From NCBI GenBank assembly GCA_024401275.1, contig JAKSLJ010000024.1, positions 1 to 48,874 of the forward strand: 48,874 nucleotides of DNA, in the 5' to 3' direction. The translations under genes and the position numbers were made by a program. Positions 7,276 through 15,427 of this stretch are shown piece by piece. Within the stretch, counting starts at the first letter, position 1. Each line of letters begins with the position of its first letter. Below the pieces are notes generated by a model that worked only from the letters and a program-made list of their open reading frames with translations, was not told where the DNA came from and did no database searches. Source of the stretch: Bacteroidaceae bacterium. Lineage in GTDB: Bacteria > Bacteroidota > Bacteroidia > Bacteroidales > Bacteroidaceae.

Positions 7276-9621
7276 TCAAAACCTGACGTCAAGGCTAGCA
7301 CCCATCATGAAAGGTTCGCCTTTCTGAGCGATGATGAGCTTAGTGCCGTTTGAAGTGCTGGTGAAGGCGAATGTGGTAGGCTGATAGTTGAGCAGATTGT
7401 TTGCCCAAAGAGAAGCCCTGAAGAAGCCGAAATCAGCTGCTGCACGAATGCCGAACTGCGTGTAGAAAGGCTGTGCGAGAGTGTTTTCTTCATCCCAATA
7501 AATCTTTCCACGACCGAGCATGTTGAGCTGCACGGAATAGCGGTTCCATTCGTAGCCGATATTTGCGTTTACGGTGTGCTGCGGAATGAATGGCACCTTC
7601 TTGCTTTCAAGGAAATCGGTGTGCGTGAACGAGTAGTTCAGCAACCATGTGAGTCTGCCCGGGATGAGCTTTGTGTCAAAGTATGATGGGAAACTTGATT
7701 TGTAAATCTTGTCGGAGAGCTGAGTATGGCCGCTGAGGTTTATTTCGCCACCGATGGAAGTGCTCTCGCCGGCATTCTTCATCATGCGACCGTAGCCGTA
7801 CTCGGTAGCCATGACTGAGAGCTGGAGGTCCTTGACCTTAGAGTAGAACGCGGAGTAGCGGAGATTGAGAGAGCTTCTGCTGCCGCTTCCGAATGTGTGG
7901 TTTCCGCCAAACTCAAAGTTCCACGAAATCTCAGGATCGTAGCCGATGCGGTCCGTAACCTGAGCGTAAGCCGCTGCGTCGTGCTCGATGGTAATGTCGC
8001 CCTGACGGATTTCAGAAAGACGACTTTGCATAGTCTGCATAAGTTCTGCCTGAAGAATGTCGGAGAACATCTGGAAATTGAAACCGCCTGCGCGATAACC
8101 TTCTGCGGCTGAGATGTACCAATCCTTGAACTTGAGCGAAGCTTTTGGCAGAATCATGTTTGAAGTCTTGTGGAGGTGGTCGCTATAGGTGGAAGTTACA
8201 TTGCGTGGCATCTCCGTAGCGAGAACCTTTATCATGGCGTCAGTAACCGACGAAGTGCTGTACTTGAGCTCCTGGCGGTTGAAGTCGTAGCGAAGTCCGA
8301 GTGTGGCAGAGAAATCGTCAGTGAAGCGGAATGAGCTTTCATGGAATACACCGAGATTCATCATCGGAGTGCGATATTCGCCCGGATTCTTCATGTCAAC
8401 GCCTACGCTTACGGCAGCTGCCATAGCAGGTGGCATGGCTGCTGTCATTGCCTTGTAGATGATGTTGGCAATATTGCCGGTAAACTCCTTGTCGAAGTAA
8501 ACCGGAGAGAAGGCTGTGAGCCACTTATGGGCAGCATAGATTCCGCTTGATGTGCGCCATCTGTCTGTGATGTTTCCCTTGAGATTGAGCTCTTCCGTGA
8601 TAGCCTTACCTCGCTGATGCTGAGTGAGATGCATGAGATTGACGGCAGTGTAGTCCTGGTCCATCTCCATGTTGTCGTTCAGATACTGGAACGATGTTGT
8701 TGACTGAAGGCGCCATTTGCCAGCGTAGTAAGCAAGGTTGAGTCCGGCATCGAAAGTGGTGCGATAGTAGCGGCCGATATAGTTTGTCGCTGGCGAGCTG
8801 ATGCTGTCTGGAATGATGTTTTCGCCATCGAGTCCGCCCTGACGGAGCAAGCCATAGGCAAAGCCGCGCTGCTCAACGCGCTGGATGTCGCCAAAGAGCG
8901 AGAGCTGGAGCTTGTCGCTTGCATTCCATGCTATGCGAACCTTTCCACCGCCTTCCTCAATGTCATCGGCACGACGGTTGAGGTTTGTGTTCCACTGATA
9001 ACCATGAGAGCCGCGATAGAAACCCTGTACGGAAGCTGCCAAATTATCAATGATAGGGAATGTGAAACCGCCTTCGACGATTCTGCCGCCATGGTTTTCC
9101 ACACCCGCATGAGCCTTGAAGCGTGGAGCACCTCGGCGCACTGCTTCCAGCGGATTCTGACCTTCTATTATCATGAGTCCGCCCTCAGTGTTCAAACCAT
9201 AAAGCGTGCCTTGAGGACCGCGAAGCACAGCCATCTTGTCTATGTCGTAGAAATGGCGGTTCATTCCGCTCTTGAAGAGCAGAGGAATGTTTTCGTAATA
9301 AACGCCGACTGAAGGGGAATTGACGCGCGAACCGATGCCACGGATATACATGGAAGATGTAAGGCGCGAACCGTACTGCGGAATCTCAAGAGCTGGAACA
9401 TATTTTGCAAGTTCCTGGAGGTCGCGGATATTGTTTTTCTCAAGCAGTGTGCTGTCAAGAATGGTGTAGCTTACCCCCTGATTCTCTATGGACTGAGTGG
9501 ATTTCGCCAGTCCGCTGACAATGATTTCGTCGAGTGTTCTCTCCTTCATTTCCGTCTGTGCCGAAAGCGATACTGGCAAGGCGATGAGGAATGTAATGAT
9601 TAGTAATGAGATTTGTTTCAT
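7276..9621 (-). CDS. TonB-dependent outer-membrane receptor
   Basis: The ATG at 9621 is chosen because it begins a good signal peptide (MKQISLLIITFLIALPVSLSAQ); a longer frame upstream runs through the promoter. The 781-residue protein has an N-terminal plug (DEIIVSGL, the LRGPQGTLYGLNTEGG plug motif) and a long beta-barrel ending in a terminal Phe (SLDVRF), the usual signal for outer-membrane assembly. There is no carboxypeptidase-like N-terminal extension and no SusD gene next to it. This argues for a siderophore, vitamin or small-ligand receptor rather than a SusC polysaccharide importer. The ligand is unknown. The gene is divergent from the SGNH hydrolase gene, 159 bp away. Confidence 0.92.
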   Translation of the reverse strand: MKQISLLIITFLIALPVSLSAQTEMKERTLDEIIVSGLAKSTQSIENQGVSYTILDSTLLEKNNIRDLQELAKYVPALEIPQYGSRLTSSMYIRGIGSRVNSPSVGVYYENIPLLFKSGMNRHFYDIDKMAVLRGPQGTLYGLNTEGGLMIIEGQNPLEAVRRGAPRFKAHAGVENHGGRIVEGGFTFPIIDNLAASVQGFYRGSHGYQWNTNLNRRADDIEEGGGKVRIAWNASDKLQLSLFGDIQRVEQRGFAYGLLRQGGLDGENIIPDSISSPATNYIGRYYRTTFDAGLNLAYYAGKWRLQSTTSFQYLNDNMEMDQDYTAVNLMHLTQHQRGKAITEELNLKGNITDRWRTSSGIYAAHKWLTAFSPVYFDKEFTGNIANIIYKAMTAAMPPAMAAAVSVGVDMKNPGEYRTPMMNLGVFHESSFRFTDDFSATLGLRYDFNRQELKYSTSSVTDAMIKVLATEMPRNVTSTYSDHLHKTSNMILPKASLKFKDWYISAAEGYRAGGFNFQMFSDILQAELMQTMQSRLSEIRQGDITIEHDAAAYAQVTDRIGYDPEISWNFEFGGNHTFGSGSRSSLNLRYSAFYSKVKDLQLSVMATEYGYGRMMKNAGESTSIGGEINLSGHTQLSDKIYKSSFPSYFDTKLIPGRLTWLLNYSFTHTDFLESKKVPFIPQHTVNANIGYEWNRYSVQLNMLGRGKIYWDEENTLAQPFYTQFGIRAAADFGFFRASLWANNLLNYQPTTFAFTSTSNGTKLIIAQKGEPFMMGASLDVRF

Positions 9622-9659
9622 CAATATAAAATAAATGTTATTTGTTACTTTTGAGAGCG

Positions 9660-9667
9660 CAAAGTTA
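9660..9667 (-). promoter_or_regulatory. -7 element for the TonB-receptor gene
   Basis: TAACTTTG on the minus strand matches TAnnTTTG, 38 nt upstream of the chosen ATG. No clear TTTG was found at the standard 19-20 nt spacing, so the promoter may need an activator. Confidence 0.5.
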
Positions 9668-9741
9668 CGATTATTTGTCGCAAAAGCATGATAATCACTC
9701 AAAAAAAACAATCTTTCGTTATTTTTATCATAATAAATTGG

Positions 9742-9749
9742 TAAATTTG
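9742..9749 (+). promoter_or_regulatory. -7 element for the SGNH-hydrolase gene
   Basis: TAAATTTG on the plus strand matches TAnnTTTG, 31 nt before the ATG at 9781. The -33 position is weak. Confidence 0.5.
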
Positions 9750-9780
9750 CAACCGAAAATAATCAATATTTCGGTTCACT

Positions 9781-10494
9781 ATGAAAAAGTTATCTCTATT
9801 TATTCTTTTTTTCGCTGTGATTGCTATGACGGCAAACGCACAGAAGAAGGTTTCCATTCTCGGCGATTCGTATTCTACTTTCAAGGGCCACATTCAGCCT
9901 GATGTCAATGAGCCTTGGTATCCGCAGACTGCAAGGGACAAGGACGGAAAGTTGCAGAACGATGTGCAGAAGGTGGAACAGACTTGGTGGCGCGTGCTGC
10001 TCGACAATAACAAGGACAAATATGTGCTTGAGAAGAACAATTCCTACTCTGGTGCTACAATCTCTTGCCACGGCTACAAGGATCAGTCGGGAAAGCCTGA
10101 AGACTATTGCTACCGCTCATACAATACTCGCTGCGTGAATCTTGGCAATCCTGACATCATTCTCATCTTCGGCGCTACAAACGACAGCTGGGCTGGCGCA
10201 GAAGTGGGTGATTATCAGTATGCTAACTTCACGAAGCAAGACCTTTGGTTCTTCCGTCCTGCCCTTGCGCAGCTCTTGCAGAATGTGCAGATGTACTATC
10301 CAAAGGCTCAGATTTATTACATCCTGAACAGCGAACTTCGCGAGGAAATAAACGAGTCTATCTACACTCTCTGCAAGACATACCATGTGCCAGTAATCAC
10401 GCTCCACGACATTGAAAAGCAGTGGGGACATCCTTCCATCAAGGGCATGAAGGCGATAGCGGAACAAGTTCAATTGATAATTGATAATCAATAA
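9781..10494 (+). CDS. SGNH/GDSL-type hydrolase, exported
   Basis: The 237-residue protein has a clear signal peptide (MKKLSLFILFFAVIAMTANAQ). SGNH-family blocks follow: the nucleophile in ILGDSYSTF (Ser30), a Gly in YSGATIS, Asn in IFGATNDSW, and a C-terminal Asp-x-x-His-like region around LHDIEKQWGHPSIKGM. Such enzymes are esterases or lipases, often removing acetyl groups from polysaccharides; the substrate is unknown. It probably acts in the periplasm. The last codons (LIIDNQ-stop) come from an AATTGATAAT repeat that continues into the intergenic palindrome, so the native C-terminus appears to have been replaced by repeat sequence. It converges with dgt. Confidence 0.85.
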   Translation: MKKLSLFILFFAVIAMTANAQKKVSILGDSYSTFKGHIQPDVNEPWYPQTARDKDGKLQNDVQKVEQTWWRVLLDNNKDKYVLEKNNSYSGATISCHGYKDQSGKPEDYCYRSYNTRCVNLGNPDIILIFGATNDSWAGAEVGDYQYANFTKQDLWFFRPALAQLLQNVQMYYPKAQIYYILNSELREEINESIYTLCKTYHVPVITLHDIEKQWGHPSIKGMKAIAEQVQLIIDNQ

Positions 10495-10645
10495 TGGATA
10501 ATGGAAAATGGATAATTGATAATAGTAGGGCGAGGATTTCCGAGCCGCGATTCTGTTTTATGCGCTAAACGGCTCGGAAATCCTCGCCCTACAGTTTGGG
10601 GACAAGATATTCTCAATTCTCAATTATCCATTTTCAATTATTGCA
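10475..10645. repeat. Nested palindrome between SGNH-hydrolase and dgt genes
   Basis: Outer arms (about 10475-10523 and 10600-10640) are made of ATTGATAATGGATAATG-like words and their complement. The inner part, 10525-10592, is one copy of the GTAGGGCGAGGATTTCCGAG hairpin found three times in the window. It sits between two convergent stop codons and covers the last codons of the hydrolase gene. Confidence 0.8.
10525..10592. repeat. GTAGGGCGAGG hairpin, copy 1
   Basis: Left arm GTAGGGCGAGGATTTCCGAG, right arm CTCGGAAATCCTCGCCCTAC, nearly perfect over more than 20 bp. The loop contains GCGATTCTGTTTTATGCGC. Copies 2 and 3 are at 31714-31786 and 40912-40985. Confidence 0.85.
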
Positions 10646-10651
10646 AAGCAA

Positions 10652-12025
10652 TCAAACTTTCGGCAAACTGAGTCCGGTAATCTTTTGGTATTTGTCGAGC
10701 GCATAGACATCAGTCATGCCGCTGATGTAGTCGATGACTGCCATGATGCGCGTCTCAAGGTCTGGTGAGTCAATGTCATACTGACTGCTCACGCTACCGA
10801 TGAGTCGGCGAGAGTAGAAGCGGTAAGGATTGACGACAGCCTCTATCATCACATCGAGCAGAGTGTCCATAATCTTGAATCCGCCGAACTCCACATCGAG
10901 AACCGGCTTGCTCACATAGATGTTCTTATACGAGAACTCGCAGCATCTTTTGTATGCTTCGCGTTCTCGTTTTGGCATATTGTCGGTCAGCGAACCAATG
11001 AAAGTGCCGTTCAGAATGGCTTCTTCGTTCTCCACGAAAGTCTCTACGCAAGCTCGTTCAAGCACTCCGATAACGCAGGCGCGGAAATAAGCTATCTGCT
11101 CTGAAGTGTCTTCTACGCCTTCTTCTTCAAGACGTTTTTCTATGGTCTGCTGCATCTGCTCAGGAAGGAAGTCGAACATCAGACGCTTTGTGTCCTCAAA
11201 CGAGATGATTCGGAGCTTGTGGGCATCTTCTATGTCCATTATCTCATAGCAGATGTCGTCAGCAGCTTCCACGAGGTAAACCAGCGGATAGCGGCGGTAA
11301 CTGAGCGCTGCCTCGAATCCCGGAAGGGCTGGTTCCATGCTGCCTTGTGTGCGAGGTTCTGATGGCAGCCCAAGCTCCTCGGCAATCTTTGCGAAAGCCT
11401 TTGCCTCTGACTGGAAGAAACCAAACTTCTGCTTCTTCTGGTCGGCAAGAACCGATGCGTAAGGATATTTGACTATGCTGGCGAGAGTGGAGTAGGTCAT
11501 GGCAAAACCTCCCTCGCGGCGACCTTTGAAGCGGTGGGCGAGGATGCGGAAGGCGTTGGCATTACCCTCGAAATGCGTTATGTCGCTCCAGAAAGTCGGA
11601 GAGACGCGGTCTCTAAGGTAGTTTCCCTTGCCTTCGGTGAAGAAAGTCTGTATGGCTTTTTCGCCGGAATGACCGAATGGCGGATTGCCCATGTCGTGAG
11701 CAAGACAAGCGGCTGAGACGATGGTGCCAATCTCTGGAAAAAGTGTTTCTGAGAGTTCAGGGCGCTTCTTCAAAATGGCGCGTGCAACATCAGTGCCGAG
11801 CGACTGACCAACACTTGCCACCTCAAGGCTGTGGGTGAGGCGGTTATGCACGAAAATGCTGCCTGGCAGCGGAAAGACCTGCGTTTTGTTCTGCATGCGG
11901 CGGAAAGGTGCCGAGAAGATTAGACGGTCGTAGTCGCGCTTGAATTCTGAGCGGTCGTCATGGCGTTCAGGATGGCGATCCTCCTGTCCGAGACGCTTGT
12001 TTGTGATAAGTTTTTCCCATTTCAT
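10652..12025 (-). CDS. dgt: dGTP triphosphohydrolase (HD family)
   Basis: Dgt hydrolyses dGTP to deoxyguanosine and triphosphate and affects dNTP balance and mutation rate. The 457-residue protein has the HD-domain metal ligands in order: His65 in NRLTHSLEVA, His110-Asp111 in AHDMGNPPFGHSGE, and a later Asp in VEAADDICYEIMDIEDAH. The N-terminal RSEFKRDYDRLIFSAPFRRMQNKTQVF is typical of the family. The length is as expected. A TAACTTTG box ends only 5 nt before the ATG, so the mRNA may be leaderless. It is divergent from xerD. Confidence 0.93.
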   Translation of the reverse strand: MKWEKLITNKRLGQEDRHPERHDDRSEFKRDYDRLIFSAPFRRMQNKTQVFPLPGSIFVHNRLTHSLEVASVGQSLGTDVARAILKKRPELSETLFPEIGTIVSAACLAHDMGNPPFGHSGEKAIQTFFTEGKGNYLRDRVSPTFWSDITHFEGNANAFRILAHRFKGRREGGFAMTYSTLASIVKYPYASVLADQKKQKFGFFQSEAKAFAKIAEELGLPSEPRTQGSMEPALPGFEAALSYRRYPLVYLVEAADDICYEIMDIEDAHKLRIISFEDTKRLMFDFLPEQMQQTIEKRLEEEGVEDTSEQIAYFRACVIGVLERACVETFVENEEAILNGTFIGSLTDNMPKREREAYKRCCEFSYKNIYVSKPVLDVEFGGFKIMDTLLDVMIEAVVNPYRFYSRRLIGSVSSQYDIDSPDLETRIMAVIDYISGMTDVYALDKYQKITGLSLPKV

Positions 12026-12029
12026 AACG

Positions 12030-12037
12030 CAAAGTTA
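12030..12037 (-). promoter_or_regulatory. -7 element of dgt, very close to the start codon
   Basis: TAACTTTG on the minus strand ends 5 nt before the ATG at 12025. With the usual start of transcription a few bases after this box, the transcript would begin at or next to the ATG. Confidence 0.55.
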
Positions 12038-12090
12038 CACTTTTTTGAGAGAAACGGCAAGAAATCCTTTTTATTTTTCCCTTTTATTCG

Positions 12091-12098
12091 TAATTTTG
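12091..12098 (+). promoter_or_regulatory. -7 element of xerD
   Basis: TAATTTTG on the plus strand matches TAnnTTTG, 50 nt before the GTG start at 12148. The leader between them is made of repeated TTGTAAATTGTAA words. Confidence 0.5.
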
Positions 12099-12147
12099 CA
12101 GAAAATTTCAATTGTAAATTGTAATTTGTAAATTGTAAATCCCCGCG

Positions 12148-13032
12148 GTGTTAAAGAAATACAGACGATACTTAAAACTGGAACGCAACTTCACCGAGAA
12201 TACCATCGAAGCCTATATGCGCGATGTGGAGAGATATGTAGTCTTTCTGCGACAAGCCGGCATTGAGAGTCCTGTGGATGCGGAACTGAAGGATGTGGAA
12301 ATGTTCTCTGCATCTTTGCGCGATGTGGGCATTGGTCCGCGTTCGCAGTGCAGGATATTGTCTGGCGTTCGCTCGTTCCATAAGTTTCTCTTGCTCGATG
12401 AATATACCGACAAGAATCCTACGGAACTCCTTGAGTCACCACGCCTTGGCGACCATCTGCCGGAAGTTCTCTCCGTAGAGGAGATTGACATGATGGAGGC
12501 TGCCATAGACCTTTCGAAGTGGGAAGGTCAGCGCAACAAGGCTATCGTGGAGGTGCTGTTCTCTTGCGGCTTGCGAGTGTCGGAACTCGTAAACCTTGAG
12601 CTCTCTTCGCTCTATCTTGAGGAAGGTTTCATCCGCGTTTTCGGAAAAGGCAGAAAGGAACGACTCGTGCCAATCTCAAAGGCAGCGATAAAGCAGTTGC
12701 AGCTGTGGTTCATGGATCGCAACCTCATGACTAACATAAAGAAAGACGAGGAACCGTATGTTTTCCTGAACCGTCGTGGTGCCAGACTTACTCGCACCAT
12801 GATTCTTATAATGATAAAAGATCTCGGCGTAAAGGCTGGAATAAAGAAGACCATTTCTCCACACACTCTCCGCCATTCCTTTGCCACGAGTCTTCTTGAG
12901 GGTGGTGCCGACTTGCGCGTCATCCAGGCCATGCTCGGACACGAAAGCATCGGAACGACGGAAATCTACACGCACATTGACACCCACACCCTGAGAGAAG
13001 AGATCCTCAACCATCATCCGAGGAATAAGTAA
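12148..13032 (+). CDS. xerD: XerD-type tyrosine recombinase
   Basis: The 294-residue protein has the two-domain Xer layout: an N-terminal SAM-like core-binding domain (about residues 1-85, LERNFTENTIEAYMRDV) and a catalytic domain. All catalytic residues are present: Arg143 (CGLRVSELV), Lys167 (FGKGRKER), His239 and Arg242 (PHTLRHSFA), His265 (LGHESIGTT) and the nucleophile Tyr274 (EIYTHID). The start is GTG after a CCCCGCGGT stretch. Housekeeping XerD resolves chromosome dimers at dif, and this sequence looks like that type. However, it directly faces the minus-strand cassette-like array (1 bp between its stop and the first array gene), so a second role in moving array genes is possible. That role is inference. 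Confidence 0.9.
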   Translation: MLKKYRRYLKLERNFTENTIEAYMRDVERYVVFLRQAGIESPVDAELKDVEMFSASLRDVGIGPRSQCRILSGVRSFHKFLLLDEYTDKNPTELLESPRLGDHLPEVLSVEEIDMMEAAIDLSKWEGQRNKAIVEVLFSCGLRVSELVNLELSSLYLEEGFIRVFGKGRKERLVPISKAAIKQLQLWFMDRNLMTNIKKDEEPYVFLNRRGARLTRTMILIMIKDLGVKAGIKKTISPHTLRHSFATSLLEGGADLRVIQAMLGHESIGTTEIYTHIDTHTLREEILNHHPRNK

Positions 13033-13033
13033 A

Positions 13034-14707
13034 TCAAAAACCTATTCTTTGCGCTTTGTGCTTGCTCAGACTTTCGCTCTTGCATGCATCATGAATGGCT
13101 TCGATATTCATGCTGTCGCTCTCCGAAAGCACATTGTCGATGAGCTGCTTGCGGGCGATGTTCTCTATCTGTCCACCGCTGAAGTCGTATGACTTCGCAA
13201 GGCTCAACGCTTCGTCGTCAGTGAGTTCCGGAAGCATTGATTTCCATATATGGCGACTCTCGTTCGGCGTTGGCTTCTCGAATTCTATCTTGTAGAGGAA
13301 ACGGCGTTCAAAGGCACTGTCCAGCGAACCCGTGAGGTTTGTCGTGGCAATCATGATGCCCTCCAGCTGTTCCATCTCCTGAAGGATGATGTTCTGCATG
13401 GCGTTCTCCATCTTATCGACACTGCCTGTTGCACCCTCTGCGCGCTTGTTTAGGACAGCGTCAGCCTCGTTGAAGAGTAGGATAGGGGCTATGTCGTTGT
13501 TCTTCGCAAGACGCTTGTAGCGGTCGAAGATTTCCTTGATGTTCTTCTCCGTTTCGCCCACCCATTTTGAGCGGACATTCGGAACCTCAACGAGCATGAT
13601 GTCCCTGCCTGTCAGTCGTGCCAACTGCTGCGCCGTTTCTGTCTTGCCAGTGCCTGGACCTCCGTAGAAGAGACAGGTGAAGCCGGTGCGCATACCCTTC
13701 TCCTTCAGTCGCTGCTGTACGCGAGCCATGCGTACCTTTCCGAGGAGCGACTGCAACTGATTGACCTGCTTGGTCACATTATCATTGTAGTACAGAGTCT
13801 TCGGTGTTATGTCCTCATGACGAGTAAGGTTTGAACGATTCTCTTTCTTGACATTCAGCTTCAGTTCGCTAAGCACCTCGCGCTTTGAGTAGTCCGTTAG
13901 TCGCCAGCACTCCGTATCAGCCTGACCGTCTTCAAACGAGTGCTCGACAAGCTTTTGCTTCATCAATGTATGCGTTCCGGCAGTAAGGTCAGCCACATGG
14001 CGGCGAAGTGAAGAATTTTCGAAATAATACCTGATGTCACTACGGCAAATCCTGTCATCGTGATCTTTGATGAAGATGCGACACAGCACGAGATAGAGTT
14101 TTAGGTTGTCGTTGTTGAGACCGAAGGAGCGCAGACGTCCCGTGAGTTCGATCTGAGGATTGCTGTTGATGAGTTCATCGATGCACTGATATAGTTCTGA
14201 GTCCTCTATCTCATCGTTCTCTCGTCTCACGAGCAGACGGTCAAGATGGTCATAGAACTCCAGTGGGGTAAGGCCGTCAATGCGCTCTTTCTCAGGCAAT
14301 GTTCCGTTTCGCAGACATTCTATCGTCTTGTTTGGTACACGATAGGTGATGTCGCCATCTCCATCCTTCTTGCGCATGATGATGCCTTGATGCACAAGGC
14401 TGTCAATGTGCTCTGCCATTGAGAGAATCTTTACCATACGAACATCGAAGTGGCGCGCGATATCCTTCATGTTTATGCGCGTGTCATTGCACTGGTCAAT
14501 GAAAACGGCAAGGAACAGCGCCTCCATCTCGTTCTCTATGCCAAGTCGCGCCATCAGTTCCTTGATATAAGGCTTCGCAGGCGTAACTAACTGTTGCTTG
14601 CCTCTTTTCATCTCGGTAGTGATACCCTGGTCGTTGGTCATTTCCACAATCATCTCGATGACCTCAAGAACATTCATCTTCTTCATCATTGTTGAATTCT
14701 TTTCCAT
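13034..14707 (-). CDS. AAA ATPase of unknown function, array gene 1
   Basis: The ATG at 14707 (MEKNSTMMKK) is preferred over a longer frame because an AAGGAAAAGG ribosome-binding stretch lies just before it and the upstream extension is translated repeat. The product is 557 residues. The N-terminal ~300 residues are unrecognised and helical. The C-terminal AAA domain has Walker A GGPGTGKT (about residue 346), a Walker B written LLFNEAD (Asn in place of the usual Asp), a sensor IATTNL and an arginine-finger-like FERRF. The phrase VPNVRSKWVGETEKNIKEIF is typical of the CDC48/FtsH-like clade. It could unfold or remodel proteins; partners are unknown. It is the array gene nearest xerD and converges with it. 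Confidence 0.8.
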   Translation of the reverse strand: MEKNSTMMKKMNVLEVIEMIVEMTNDQGITTEMKRGKQQLVTPAKPYIKELMARLGIENEMEALFLAVFIDQCNDTRINMKDIARHFDVRMVKILSMAEHIDSLVHQGIIMRKKDGDGDITYRVPNKTIECLRNGTLPEKERIDGLTPLEFYDHLDRLLVRRENDEIEDSELYQCIDELINSNPQIELTGRLRSFGLNNDNLKLYLVLCRIFIKDHDDRICRSDIRYYFENSSLRRHVADLTAGTHTLMKQKLVEHSFEDGQADTECWRLTDYSKREVLSELKLNVKKENRSNLTRHEDITPKTLYYNDNVTKQVNQLQSLLGKVRMARVQQRLKEKGMRTGFTCLFYGGPGTGKTETAQQLARLTGRDIMLVEVPNVRSKWVGETEKNIKEIFDRYKRLAKNNDIAPILLFNEADAVLNKRAEGATGSVDKMENAMQNIILQEMEQLEGIMIATTNLTGSLDSAFERRFLYKIEFEKPTPNESRHIWKSMLPELTDDEALSLAKSYDFSGGQIENIARKQLIDNVLSESDSMNIEAIHDACKSESLSKHKAQRIGF

Positions 14708-14734
14708 ATTGCCTTTTCCTTTTTTATGTTTTAC

Positions 14735-14769
14735 AAAAAAAATGCGTGCTCCATAAGTAGAACACGCAT
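14735..14769 (-). terminator. Terminator-like hairpin between nucleotidase and AAA genes
   Basis: On the minus strand a 10-bp stem (ATGCGTGTTC / GAGCACGCAT, one wobble) with an 8-nt loop is followed directly by a run of T. It lies after the nucleotidase stop and before the AAA start, and it abuts the -7-like box of the intergenic module. It can act as the nucleotidase terminator or as an attenuator in the AAA leader. Confidence 0.7.
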
Positions 14770-14817
14770 AATATAGTAACAAATGGAAGAAAATTCAATT
14801 TTCAGGGCAACTTTTTT
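14767..14817 (-). repeat. Array module copy 1 (before the AAA gene)
   Basis: On the minus strand it reads AAAAAAGTTGCCCTGAAAAT, then TGAATTTTC, then ACTATATTATGCGTG. ATTG and TATATTA are 20 nt apart. The TGA is the stop codon of the nucleotidase gene. Confidence 0.85.
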
Positions 14818-15325
14818 CTTCGTCCTCCAATTCTGCCCATTTTATTTCGTCAAGGAAATAGTCAATAACAGTATTCCAGTCAGGGAACTCTGATGTGCCG
14901 AATTGTATGTGACGCTCGCCGAAGTCGCTTGCACCATGCCCAGTACGATCATCAATAAGATAAGCGCCTTTTTGTGCAGCAAGCAATCCTTTGCAGTGTG
15001 TGATGATCACCTTCTTGTGGAAGACATCATCAAGATGTTTCGTCACCCATGTCAATTTGTCTGACCATGCAGAAGGATTGCCCCATGGAGCAGTGGAGAG
15101 GATGTAAAGGTCGTAGCCCATGTCCTTCAATGCACGTACACCATGTATTGATCCAGACATTGGTTCCATCATCGAGAAGATGCCTGGCACATCGTCGTAG
15201 TGTGCTTTGCCCTTACCATCATCGGCATACTCTCGCTTTGTTGCCTCATCAAGCTTATCAATACCACTTTGGAAATTTACCAACACACCGTCCATGTCCA
15301 CAAAAATCTTTGTCTCTTTCATCAT
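14795..15325 (-). CDS. 5'(3')-deoxyribonucleotidase-like HAD phosphatase, array gene 2
   Basis: The 176-residue HAD protein has the nucleophile motif FVDMDGVLVNF (Asp10, Asp12), motif II in YILSTAPWGNPSAW, a Lys in KKVIITHCKGLL, and the acidic motif YLIDDRTGHGASDFG. These match the cytosolic 5'(3')-deoxyribonucleotidase family (NT5C), which dephosphorylates deoxyribonucleoside monophosphates. Two adjacent Met codons leave the start uncertain by one residue. The last codons (KSCPEN-stop) are encoded by the intergenic module. A nucleotide-depleting enzyme in a defence-like array is plausible as an anti-phage factor, but housekeeping salvage is equally possible. Confidence 0.85.
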   Translation of the reverse strand: MMKETKIFVDMDGVLVNFQSGIDKLDEATKREYADDGKGKAHYDDVPGIFSMMEPMSGSIHGVRALKDMGYDLYILSTAPWGNPSAWSDKLTWVTKHLDDVFHKKVIITHCKGLLAAQKGAYLIDDRTGHGASDFGERHIQFGTSEFPDWNTVIDYFLDEIKWAELEDEEKSCPEN

Positions 15326-15343
15326 ATTCTATTTATTTTTTAG

Positions 15344-15427
15344 TACGCTATTATTATAGGACTCCGCTTGCGCCTGAGGCAAAGCCGAATAAACTTGTTC
15401 CGGAAACTCAAAATCCGGATTCCTTTT
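15344..15427 (-). repeat. Degenerate array module copy 2 (before the nucleotidase gene)
   Basis: On the minus strand the left half is recognisable (AAAAAGGAATCCGGATTT, then TGAGTTTCCGG) and the TGA is again a stop codon, of the 125-residue gene. The right half is interrupted by a CTCAGGCGCAAGCGGAGTCC stretch that is also present near 16121-16143, so the -7-like box is displaced. Confidence 0.6.
15358..15380. repeat. CCGCTTGCGCCTGAG element, copy 1
   Basis: Shares CCGCTTGCGCCTGAG and its flanks with 16121-16143. The two copies sit in the same relative place, between an array module and the start of a gene. A shorter fragment (GCTGCGCCTGAGCTC) is near 26397, in the leader of the kinase gene. 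Confidence 0.6.

Noticed and set aside
9622-9711. Longer TonB-receptor start 30 codons upstream
   Set aside because: The chosen ATG begins a clean signal peptide, and the upstream part overlaps the -7 promoter box.
12148-13032. Treating xerD as a phage or transposon integrase with att sites at the array ends
   Set aside because: The protein looks like housekeeping XerD, and I found no direct repeats bracketing the whole array; only the intergenic modules recur.
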